NCBI GenBank assembly: GCA_006384855.1
Contig: VCJN01000162.1
Span: 33,412 to 97,411 of the forward strand
Reading direction: 5' to 3'
Length of the DNA stretch: 64,000 nt
Source of the DNA: Tetraselmis striata
Taxonomy: Eukaryota > Chlorophyta > Chlorodendrophyceae > Chlorodendrales > Chlorodendraceae
The notes under the pieces were generated by a model. The model was not told the DNA's origin. It saw only the letters and a list, made by a program, of their open reading frames with translations, and made no database searches. The position numbers were made by a program, and so were the translations under genes. Positions 22,840-32,959 of the stretch are shown here, one piece after another (the stretch's first letter is position 1; each line of letters starts with the position of its first letter).

Positions 22840-25320
22840 TCACCGCCGGCAGCGATCAATCTCTTGATGAACATCGCACCTACCGTGCCATGCGATACCA
22901 TACTTTCCAAACCACTCTAGTTGACACTCTCGTAGCACCGGGGCTACCCACTTCATTTTGTAGTCCATCGTGATCTCCACCTGATGCGGCTGCAGCCCTG
23001 AGCAGCGCACAACTTTGGAGTTTGCCTCGACCTTGCCACGAACCAGGTGCGCGATGTACGTCACCAACCGAGACTGACACCTGTGACACAACACATTGCC
23101 TTATCTAGTCACACGCGAAAATGGTACCGATGACCCAGCATTACATCCGAAGTCAATGTCAAGCTACGCACATCTCAATCTCAAACTGCAAATCGTCATG
23201 CTGCTCCTTGGGGAAGGATGCTGTAGAATTCAAGATAGCGAGGATTTCACGCAGGTCCTCAAAGATGTCATAGAGCCGGTCGCACAACGAGCAGTGGTCT
23301 TCATGGTGCCCGCAACTCCCAGGACACGGTGTGCAAAATGAAGCGCGGTCTTTGCATGCGTCACAAATCTGATTGCAATTCGGATGATTCCGGCGGTTTG
23401 GGCAGTCTTGCTTGGCATTGAAAGCCGTACTCCTCACACCCCAGAAGGCGTGACAAGCAGTGCGCGCCCACTAATGAATGAGTGTCAAGGTGCTGGAACA
23501 TTCTATGCTTCAAGTAGAAATGCTGGCAGCTGCCGATGCGCTCCTTGATAGTCTCGTACATCTGATTGCAAACGAGTAGCACACCCTAAATATAAAATTT
23601 CTCTGATGCAGCCATGAAATAGGGAATCGTAGTAGGATCACATAATGATAGCTAACGTGCAAGTTGGCCGCAAACAGATCTCCACTATGAAGTACCTTGG
23701 TCACAACAGTCTTCAATGTTTCGAAATTTTCTGTCCCGTAGCGGAAGGAGATGTTGTCCAGCCAAGAAAGGGTTCTTTGTTGGCCACCTATAGCACGGCC
23801 GTTTACCAGAAAGAACATAAACCAGCTGACACATGTGAACACCTCTTTCTCCACCTCTGCTCCACTGGTATCCTCGACAATGTGTATCTCGGAATGCGCT
23901 GCCACATGCTGCCACCACATGATCTTCTTTAATTTTGTGACATACACACCACAATATATAACTTATTTAGTCCTGCGTAATAGCGACTATGTCATTCACA
24001 GGGGTTCCTGCCCTCTAGAGAATCGTAATTTATAGTGTGTTTCAAGCACTAAATAGTTTTGAAATTACCTTGCGCTGGACAGCATGAATTTTTACAATTT
24101 CTCCATTATTTCGAAGGTTTCAGCTCCTTGTGGGCAACTGCCTCTTCCTGCATGTTCTCTAAGCCGCAGATGATGTCTAAGCATTCCTCAAACATAGACG
24201 CGGTGACGCGGGTGCGCCGGATCTGTGTGAGGTGACTCCACTTTTGTCGTCCCGGTCCAAATGCAGCAGCATGGTGCCGGGCACGCGTGAAGGTGTGCTT
24301 GGAAACAGCACCCTTGAAGCCAAGGTTGTTCAAGCTATGGCGGTCAAACACGCGCACCAGTGTTGACAAGATTTGGGACCGTTCATTTGGGTCTTGAGAC
24401 AAATTGAACATTTCCATTGCGTCGGTGACGATGGGCATCTTAGACGCGATAGCTATTCGAAAGGATGTTTGCGCAAATGATGTGCATTCCCTAATACAAA
24501 AATGCGACGTGATTTAGAAAAACAATTTTTGTGCTGCAATAATGTAATCACGTCAATTGTCAAGGCATTGTGCAGCCGCGCCAGCACGTACTGGTAAGCA
24601 ACGTACATCTCAAACAAAGTATCTTTCAAAGTTGGATCCTGGAGATGCGTTTTCAACACTGCATTGATTGGATAGTTGAGGCTCTCCATGAGCTGACTCT
24701 GCCGTTCTGCCCCAATTTCAGGTGGGTACTTCTGGAAGGTGGTGTCCAATAACAAAAGTCCGGGGATGGGATCGCCACTGCCAGTCTTTCGCAGCCCCAA
24801 CCGCTCAAACAACTTCGGGATGGTATAGATGCCGGATACCACTGCACTGTGGTGTGATGCCACTTGGCGGCGCTGAGCTGAATGACAAGATTGTGCGCTG
24901 CTGAGCTGTCTCCGCCGACCGGAGGCGTATCGTTGCGCGCAAGTTCTCCAACCGCCGTAAGGCCTCCTCGTGGCTCCTTTCGGCGCTAGCAATGCTTGCC
25001 TTCAGCTCCGCTATGCGCTCCTCACATGTCTTCAGATTAATGCGCTCCTCAGCAAGGGTTGCTCGAAGCTGCTCATTCTCATTGCATGCATCATAGAGTT
25101 CGCGCACTGCTGCAGCGTGATGAGCTACAACACCATTGGCTATTTTTGCTCACCGAGCAACGTGATGGGTACTGCTTGAGCTGGCATGAGCCCGCGCCTC
25201 CTGTGCTAAATGTAGCGCTTCTTGCAAAGCTGACGAAAGCTTTGTTGCCTCAGCTTTCGCGCTTGCTAAGTCAGACTGCATGGTGAAGAGTTTGCCTCCC
25301 AGATTTGTGACCATACCATG
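22840..25320 (-). pseudogene. Transposase-like protein of an uncharacterised family
   Basis: The minus-strand pieces in order are: a coiled coil (25290-25150, MQSDLASAKAEATKLSSAL; 25107-24900, NLKTCEERIAELKASI); a helical segment (24880-24560, GIYTIPKLFERLGL, HLQDPTLKDTLFEMYVAYQY); a segment with LSTLVRVFDRHSLNNLGF and RARHHAAAFGPGRQKW (24438-24106). Then follow a frame containing SWLDNISFRYGTENFETLK (about 23770), a Cys/His-rich patch CDACKDRASFCTPCPGSCGH (about 23370-23310), and QVEITMDYKMKWVAPVLREC followed by EWFGKYGIAWHG (22990-22880). From memory, this order, including the xxDxxMK...WFGKxGIxWH block, occurs in unnamed proteins repeated in animal and algal genomes, which suggests a mobile-element origin. 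The exons are not all in phase, so it may be decayed. The D in MDYKMK could be a catalytic Asp. Confidence 0.45.
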
Positions 25321-25694
25321 CTTGTAGGGTTCAGCGGGGCGCTTCTTGGTGTGATGATTTGACCATTGTTTACGCTTGTACATGTTGCAAACGTAGCCCA
25401 CAACGTCCTCTCCAACCGCCGCATGCGCGGCATGCAGACACGCACCTACACATGAAGATAAATACACATAATTCTGATATTCATGGCATATACACATTTG
25501 CAATGCTCTACCATTACAACGCAGGCTCCTGGCACATATATAACTGGCACCTACCATATCATGCCCGACGCGGTCAACCCTGGGGGCTGGTCAATCAGGT
25601 AGGTACTGTTTTTAACCCCACCAATGCGGATCCGGAACGTTCTCAGGCCATGGCTTGGCCCCACCCAAACAAGCCGCAAGGGCGTCTTGGGGGA

Positions 25695-25900
25695 AATGTC
25701 GCAATGTCTAGTGAAATTGGTCCAAATATATTACTCGGAAAAGACCCATCGACCATCTAATGGGGGTCAAAACATCGCTAAAATTGTCGCAATACCGAGT
25801 GAAATTTCAACACAGTCTAGAAGTACAGGGCCGCCACTTTTGCGAGTTTCGTCGCGACAATCGCCGCGGTCATGCACTATACGATGTATTATTTCCGACG
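25695..25900 (+). repeat. Left copy of an inverted dispersed repeat
   Basis: It carries TACTCGGAAAAGACCCAT and GTCGCAATACCGAGTGAAAT. The reverse complement of 30830-31050 carries the same blocks in the same order with mismatches, then a weaker shared block around an ACTATACGATGTA-like motif. The two copies face each other about 5 kb apart. Confidence 0.75.
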
Positions 25901-26324
25901 CCTCGCTCAACAGCCCACCACAAACGGGTGGCGGCTGGAGGGCCAACCCGTCCGGCCCCATTGTAGATTGATCCTCGTTTCCGTAGATCCCTACTTCTTA
26001 CCTTCTCGCCCCTCTTGGTTGGCCGCCTGGCACGCTACCTTTGGCGTGCGGCGACGGAAACATGGATGGGGACGAGACATACCGCCGTGGGGCTGGGGTA
26101 TTGAAGGGCGTGCTCAGGTTATTGGACGGTGTTGGCCATCTCCTAACCCCAAGCGAAGTTGAGTCGCTGCTCAAGCAAAAAGCCGTGCGAGACGCAGTGG
26201 TTGGCAGCGGGTTCCTTGCCTGTAGTTCGGGCAGTATCACCTCAGCCTTGTCCTGAGGAAAGTAACGTGCTGCCTATGTGGTCAGATAACTGTGCTTCTG
26301 ATTCGCGCTCAGTTTCCGTGCACC

Positions 26325-26770
26325 CAAGCGCGAGTAAGGGTGGCACATACTCCCGTGACAAGCGCGTGTAGGAGCCTTTCTCAGACGACGAAGCGACCAA
26401 CCCTACACCTGCCCCTACTCGGCTAAATACAAGACATACCGCCGTGGGGGCGTGGGAATGGAGGCCGACACGAGCTCGCGTCGGAAGCGCGTTACTGAGT
26501 CCGTCCACGACGAGTGATGAGGTAACCACACCCACACCCACACCCGGCTATGCACGGCAGAAGCGCTTCATGTATACTTAGACGTGCCTTGGTGAGGCGT
26601 TCAAGTTCCCCAAGCGGGAGGATGCAAGGGAAAGCCATATAGTTGCTTCCCAACGTGTGATACTTTCGACGAGGTTGCCATTTGACAAAGACCGACGCGA
26701 GCTCGCATGGGAAGCGCGTGTTAGAGTCCGTTTGTGACGACGAGGTACGTGCACCTACACATGCACCCAA
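26325..26770 (+). repeat. Three degenerate copies of a coding-like unit
   Basis: Three places, near 26349, 26470 and 26700, give when translated variants of S..KRV.E...DDE followed by a Pro/Thr-rich patch (PTPAPT, TPTPTP, APTHAP). DNA blocks such as ACATACCGCCGTGGGG (26072 and 26432) and CGAGCTCGC..GGAAGCGCGT (26470, 26697) recur too. Stops interrupt all frames. This looks like an eroded internally repetitive gene or minisatellite. Confidence 0.45.
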
Positions 26771-27380
26771 CACGATACGGCCTCTACCCCCATGCCAACT
26801 TGTGTAAGGATGGCACGGAGTTTCCGAATGTTACAAAGAAGCCGTGACAGAATTTACAGACGAAGTATAGTCGGAGATTTGCTTCCCGGATTCCACATGT
26901 CCTTGCGTTCCCTTCGCAGGGGTGCCAGTCCCTTCACCGGGTCGCCTCCATAGATGGAGTGCAAATCTGCGACTGCACGGCTTTTTCGAGGTACGGCATC
27001 GGCGGCAATCCTATAGTTTGGGCCACGTTATGAAATCCAACACCGACATGGCGAGATTACGGAAGCTCTCCGAAGATATAGTAGGCGATCGAAGAATGCC
27101 AGCGGACCGACTCCGCCAAAATTCTTTCCTTCAGCGTCAACCCGATGATGGCGTTCACGGTCACGAGCGTGGAAGAGGCCGTGAAAGAGGCCCTCGCAAA
27201 GGCCACCGGGAACGAGGCGGAGGTAGAGGACGCGGTTATTCATGATAACATGACCCCCTCCCCAGAAAAAAACAAACTACAACACCCCCCTTTAAGTCAA
27301 CAATCCTGAATTAGCACTGTGGACCGCAGATACGAAATCAGTCGCATCGGAACCGTTGATGCCGTTAACCGCAATTTCGG

Positions 27381-27495
27381 TGCTCGCGCGGCCGGGGCAG
27401 CGGGGCGTCAAGGGCGCGCGGCCGGGCAACGGGGCGGCAAGGGCGCGCGGCCGGGGCAGCGGGGCGGCAACGGCGAGCGGCCGGGGCAGCGGCGT
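27381..27495 (+). repeat. GC-rich 30-bp tandem repeat, about four copies
   Basis: Units read GGCGCGCGGCCGGGGCAGCG plus GGGCGGCAAG with few changes, period 30 bp. The period divides by three, so an open frame through it encodes Arg/Gly/Gln repeats. It directly precedes the satellite block. Confidence 0.8.
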
Positions 27496-27499
27496 GGTC

Positions 27500-29620
27500 T
27501 ACTAGCATTCGGACTGTCATGGCACAAAAGGATTATGAATGCGCATAGGCTCGGCGATATAATACAGATTGCCAGGTCGGAGCGCTCTGTCCTATTTTGC
27601 TTGCGGTACTGCAGATTGTCGACTTTACGCGTGCCGTTTCTGCCTAGATGGCTGCATGCCTTTTGGTATTCGACTTTGTATGACATACAAGGATTGCGAA
27701 AGCGCATACACTCGGCTATACTATACAGATTGCTAGGCCGTACCGCTAATAACTGATACTTGCTTACGGCATGCCGCAGATTGCTGCAACACGGCACCGC
27801 AGATTGTTGCCTTTGGGCGTGCCGTGACCACTGCCTATGTGGTTGCACGTCTATTAGTATGCGGAATGACATGGCACCGAGGGATAATGAAAGCGCACAG
27901 CCTCGGCGATACTGTACATATTGCTAGGCCGTAGCGCTATAACCTGATATTTGCTTATGGGATGCCGCAGATTGCTGCGGCGCTGCACCGTATATTGCTG
28001 CCTTTGGGCATGCCGTAACTGCCTAGATGGCTGCAAGTTTATTAGTATTCGGCTTTATATCAGAAGGATTCTGAAAGCGCATAGCATCGGCGGTACTATA
28101 CAGATTGCTAGGCAGTACCGCTTATACATGATATTTGATGCACTACGCCGCATATTGACACGCAATCTGCAGCGCAGCGCCGCATATTGCCGACTTCACG
28201 TGTACCGTAACTGCCTAGATGGCTGCAGACCTTTAACTATTCGACTTTATATGACATGCAAGGATAATTGATGAAAGCTCATAGGCTCGGCGATTCTTTA
28301 CGGATTGCTACGCATTACCGCTTATACCCGATGTTTGCTTACGGCACGCCGCATATTGCTGCAACGCGGCACCGCAGATTCTCGACTTCAAGTTTGCCGT
28401 AACTGCCTCGATGGCTGCAGACCTTTTACTGTTCGACTTTATGTGACATACAATGATTATGAAAGCGCATGGGTTATGTGTTACTACTATACAGATTGCT
28501 ACGCAGTACCGCTTATACCCGATATGTGCTTACGGCACGCCGCATATTATTGCTGCAGCGCGGCACCGCAGATTGCCGACTTCACGCGTGCCGTAACTGC
28601 CTAGGTGGCTGCAGACCTTTAAGTTCTCGGCTTAAATATATCACATACAAGCAATATGAAAGCGCACAGCCTCGGCGATACGGACCATAGAAATTGCTAG
28701 GCGGTATAGGTAAAACTTGATATTCGCGGCACTCCCCATTTTCCTGCAGCGCCGCACCGCAGATTGCTGACTTTACGCGTGCCGTAACTGCAGACGACCT
28801 TTTAGTATTCGGATTGATATGACATACAAGGATTATTAACGCGCACATGCTCGGCGATACTATACAGATTGCCAACCAGCAATGCCGGTGGAACCTGACA
28901 TTTGCTTACGACACGCTGCAGATTGCCGCAACGCCGCACCGCAGACTGCCGAGTTACGCGTGCCGTTCCTGCCTAGAAGGCTGCAGACCTTTTAGTATTC
29001 GACTTTAAATGACATATAAGGATTGTGAAAGCGCATACGCTCGGGTATATTATACAGATCGCTAGGCCGTACCGCTAGTTCCTGATTTTCGCTTTCGGCA
29101 TGCCGCAGATTGCTTTTTTGGGCATGCCGTGACCACTGCCTAGATGGCTGCAAGTGTATTAGTATGCGAATTGACATGGCACCGAGGGATAATGAAAGCG
29201 CATAGCCTCGGCGGCAATATATATATGGATTGCTAGGCCACACCGCTAATACCCGGCACTTGCCTACGGCATGCCGCAGCAAGATTGTTGCAGCGCTGCA
29301 CGCAGGCTTGCCTTTGGGCATGCCGTCACTGCCGAGATGGCTCCAAGTCTGTTAGCATTTGGACTGACATAGCACAAAAGGATTAGAAGTGCGCATGTGC
29401 TCGGCGATGCTATACATACTGCAAGGCCATTCCGCAAAAAAATGATATTTGCTCGAGGCATGCCGCAGAATGTTGTAGCGCTATATCGCAGATTGCTGCC
29501 TTTGGGCATGCAAATCTTTCAGTACATGCGGAGTGACATGGCATACAAGGACTATGAATGCGCACATGCTTGGCGATGCTATACAGATTGCTAGACGGCG
29601 AAGCGTCGGAGTCGCACAAT
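27500..29620. repeat. Satellite array, ~185-bp monomer, about 12 copies
   Basis: The anchor block CTCGGCGATACTATACAGAT followed by TGCTAGGC recurs, with variants, near 27551, 27711, 27901, 28087, 28284, 28483, 28672, 28850, 29039, 29206, 29400 and 29570. Spacing is 160-200 bp. Other monomer blocks are TGCTTACGGCATGCCGCAGA, CGTGCCGTAACTGCCTAGAT plus GGCTGCA, and GACATACAAGGATTATGAAA. Monomers differ from each other at many positions, so the array is old or diverging. All short open frames here are by-products of the repeat. Confidence 0.9.
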
Positions 29621-29984
29621 CTCGGCGGCTGGAGAGAGAAAACTGCCCTTGATTGCATCACCCGACTTCGCTTTTTCGGCTTGCCGCGCCCGGTGCATAG
29701 GAATACCCGTTAATTAATACTACCCCGATCCTTGCCACTGCTTGATGACGTTGCGCGGAGTTGCACCACGGCTGGGCGCTGCGGCTTGCTCGCCGCAGCT
29801 CGCGCAAGGAGGGAGCCCCGTTGCGTACTACAATCTTGCGGTGCGGTATACCGGCCGCGGACTTTTGCGAGATTGCTAGTTCTCTTATCAATGAATACTA
29901 TGCCAAGACTGATAGCGCTACCATGTGAGTGGGTGTAGCGCGCACACATGTAAATATGAAAAACGACCATGGTATGAGATATAC

Positions 29985-30180
29985 GGGTTGGCTACAATCT
30001 GACTACAATTTCAGGGCGCGGTAGTACCGGCAGATGATTGTTATTCGCTACGATTGGCAACGACCTGGCTGCACGCGCGCGGGGTTGCCCACCGGTGCTC
30101 ACGCAGCCGTGGCGCCGTCAACATCGCAAGTAATGTATGGCTACAATCTGTAGGTACCGCGCCCCGAGATTGTTGTGAGA
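29985..30180. repeat. Imperfect inverted repeat
   Basis: Around 29990-30040 the sequence has GGCTACAATCTGACTACAAT and GGGCGCGGTAGTACC. The reverse complement of 30135-30180 has ACAATCTCGGGGCGCGGTAC and CTACAGATTGTAGCC. The two arms flank about 90 bp and lie just beyond the satellite array. The inverted repeat could be the terminal repeats of a small non-autonomous element. Confidence 0.5.
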
Positions 30181-30245
30181 TGGTATTCGGATCGTAGCCT
30201 ACCTACATATCTTATCCTATATATGCACGCTATACCGCTCACGTC

Positions 30246-30656
30246 GTGCTGCTAAATATGATGGGAGGAGACGCATCAGTACCGATGGCCATACTCAGAA
30301 TGGTGCTTGACGGCTGCGTCCTGGATGCCGTCTCCTTTGCCATGCAAAGGGCTTGCACAAAGAAGGTTTTTAGGCACGCTCCACATCATAGTATAGGCCA
30401 AACGAACCTATTCGGGGCAACTCACACCTACAACGGTTGCGGGAGATTCCCCCACCGCCTCACGCACAGGGTTGTTGACAGGCTAGGGGGGATTTCTGTC
30501 ACGCTGGGGGGTCGCAACACCGGGACTGCCCCTATGGGGTCGTACATCGGCTGTCTGGCCCGCCTAGCATGGCTCGCCCGTCGCTGGGCGGAAGGCGGGT
30601 CCAAGATCGACGGCACAACGCCCGAGGCGGCAGTCGCGGGTGACCCGAAGATATGA
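30246..30656 (+). CDS. Hypothetical protein, 136 aa
   Basis: An open frame from an ATG-like start to a stop at 30656. It begins with a Met-rich hydrophobic helix (AILRMVLDGCVLDAVSFAMQ) and continues with HRVVDRLGGISVTLGGRNTG and an Ala/Trp-rich segment LARLAWLARRWAEGG. No domain was recognised. It stands between the satellite array and the right copy of the dispersed inverted repeat, so it may be part of an element. Confidence 0.3.
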   Translation: MLLNMMGGDASVPMAILRMVLDGCVLDAVSFAMQRACTKKVFRHAPHHSIGQTNLFGATHTYNGCGRFPHRLTHRVVDRLGGISVTLGGRNTGTAPMGSYIGCLARLAWLARRWAEGGSKIDGTTPEAAVAGDPKI

Positions 30657-30829
30657 TATATTTTGTTTGTGTCTTCATTCAAGATGGCGCGACGAAAGGG
30701 GCAGCCTGTGTCAAGTAGAGTTGTGCACAACATGCAGGGTAGGTGAGCCCGCGGGGGCGGACGCATCTGCCGCTGGCGCCGCAAGATGGCGGGGCCAAGG
30801 TAAGATCTAGGGTGAACACATGCCAAACA

Positions 30830-31050
30830 TAGTACATCGTACAGAGTAAAACGTCACCTAGTAGTACATTCGTATAGTCAGATTTGCACAACGCCCTCTT
30901 TTCAATGAACCCGGTTTTTTCGCAGTACATTCGTACAGATTTAAATTTCGCTCGGTATTGCGACCATTGTAACACCGTTTTTACCCCCCCAAAATGGGTC
31001 TTTTCCGAGTAGCGAAGTTGGATCAATTCCATTCGGTATTGCACCTAGGT
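30830..31050 (-). repeat. Right copy of the inverted dispersed repeat
   Basis: Reverse complement of the unit at 25695-25900 (blocks CGCTACTCGGAAAAGACCCA and GGTCGCAATACCGAGCGAAA). Together the copies enclose about 5 kb that includes the satellite array. Confidence 0.75.
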
Positions 31051-31277
31051 TTTACTGCCATTCATGTATGCCCAGGGGCGAAAACCAAAAAAAAAAGACC
31101 GAGATACATGCACTCATGCGATGTGTTTGTTTTGTAATTGAAACGAGTACCCATACCAATACCATCATCCAATATGTTCTTGTATCAGCAAACTAGTACC
31201 GATACTCGTACAAGTGAAATAAGGTATTATGGGCGGCTATATGAGTAGAAACATTGCCAATGGTACCGTACATATCT

Positions 31278-32420
31278 CTATGATATATAGCTATAAGATA
31301 GGAGCGACCGATCTGAGGGAACTTGTATATGCGCACCTTCCTTGCCGTTGTACGTATCAAACATGCGGCCCATGTTGACCTTCCGTTTCACTGCAAGAAG
31401 CTGACTTGGGTGCAGTTTATAGCCGCGTAGTTCTCTGCCCATTTGACAAATTTTGAATAATATCCTCCTCATGCATCATACTCATCACCTCAAAGTGCTC
31501 AGCTTTCACCCGCGTTCTGTGGATAATGCTAGTCCGAAATGGCCGCGCACCGCTACCATAGCAAGCTGCATGTCAACGGGCTTCCGGAAATCTGCGCTTG
31601 GAAATATTCAGTACGAGACAAAAATGGATTTTGCAAAGGAAGGGCAAAAGCGCCAGAAAACAAGTGCAATGCATATGCATGATGTATCGTGCCTGCTCCT
31701 AGAAGTCCAACAACTTCTTCAAGCCACCACCGCGAGAGAATTGCTGGCTGAGGGTGGAGAGAATGCGCCGTATGCTTGAGCTAGAGCACGAAGCGTTATA
31801 TGAGTTCACAAGGTCCTTCATCACTGTAGGGTCTGCAATTGTGGACAAGCCCAGCTTTTGCTTGACATGCATCCGTTTGATATGTATGTTCGTCGGCGTA
31901 CATAAGCTCAATTTGACCATTGTGGTCGGTAAGATGCACGAGAACGTTGACTGCCGGGCGCAATATGCTCATGAATCTCCGCGCATGGCGGTTGCCGCAT
32001 CACAGAGATGCTTCCCAATTGTCCTGCTGGCGTCAAACTCGGAGATGCCTTCCTCCTTGTGCTTCAAATGCAGGGCGGGGTACAAGAAATATGGCGATGT
32101 AACGGCGTTGACAGCACGGCCGTCCAACGTGCGCTGCTGCGGGAGACTACTTGACACCAATGAACTATGCGCGCCCGCTTTGTCTCGCTCCGCCCGCAAT
32201 CGGCGGTTGCCATCCATCAGCTCCTGGTTTTCTGCAAGAAGAGTGGAAATATACTGGGAACACGTGTCCCGGTCCGACTCCGATGCTGCAACCTTGGCTT
32301 CCGCAGCCTGCTTCCGACCAAGTAGATCCAGGAGACTTAAGCCAAAGCCGTCGTGCGTTTCGCTAGCAGCCCTCAGGGCACCACTATGGACCAGAGAAGA
32401 GTTCAACTTCTGCATTCAAA
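31278..32420 (-). pseudogene. Second, shorter transposase-like coiled-coil relic
   Basis: The minus-strand frame 32415-31969 begins with a helical coiled coil (LLGRKQAAEAKVAASESDRD, TLLAENQELMDGNRRLRAER). A following frame (31920-31699) holds RRILSTLSQQFSRGGGLKKL. That lines up with RSQILSTLVRVFDRHSLNNLGF at about 24380 in the first transposase-like gene, and both genes place a coiled coil before it. The frame at 31472-31278 may be a further exon. No Cys/His patch or WFGK block was found here, so this copy seems truncated. Confidence 0.4.
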
Positions 32421-32785
32421 TCCGCCATTGCATGCAACGCAAGCTATTTAGGGCGCTGAATTATGGCTTCAACATTCATACATCACCGTGCTTGGGATAC
32501 AACATACTTGCAGTTGCTGCGTTCGCGTTTCATTTTTTTCTGAAGCAGTGCTTCCTCACCTACACATTATGCGTGAGAACGCGTAGTAGCGGCCTCAACA
32601 GCTAAGGCTTCCGCCTCGCGCTTTGTCCCCCTTCTATCTGCCATCGAGTGATGATGAGCAATGGATAGCCTTCGCTGTCACGCGCTGCACACCCACCCGG
32701 CATACGGATTGCCGTTCTTCGCGGCGGCACTATGCCCCGATCCGTCATGGACAAAAAAAGTCGCCACTGTGCCCGGTGTGTGTGT

Positions 32786-32810
32786 GGGGGGGGGGGGGGG
32801 GGGGGGGGGG
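32786..32810. repeat. G25 homopolymer
   Basis: Twenty-five consecutive G after a GTGTGTGTG run, the same GT-to-G passage as at 16370. Confidence 0.95.
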
Positions 32811-32959
32811 CTGCGGCGCCATCAACGGTGCCGCTCCCATAAAGAACTGAAGACCATTGGGAGCGCGATTGACGAGCCTCGGTGATGTAGATTTTGTCCC
32901 CCCTTGCGTGTGAGCCTCTCCGCAAACGAGGCCATCGTTGCTGGTCCCTGACCGCCATA

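Noticed and set aside
27500-29620. Genes inside the satellite array
   Set aside because: All short ORFs there follow the repeat period and break from monomer to monomer.
27500-29620. CRISPR-like array
   Set aside because: The repeats are contiguous ~185-bp monomers without unique spacers, in a eukaryotic genome.
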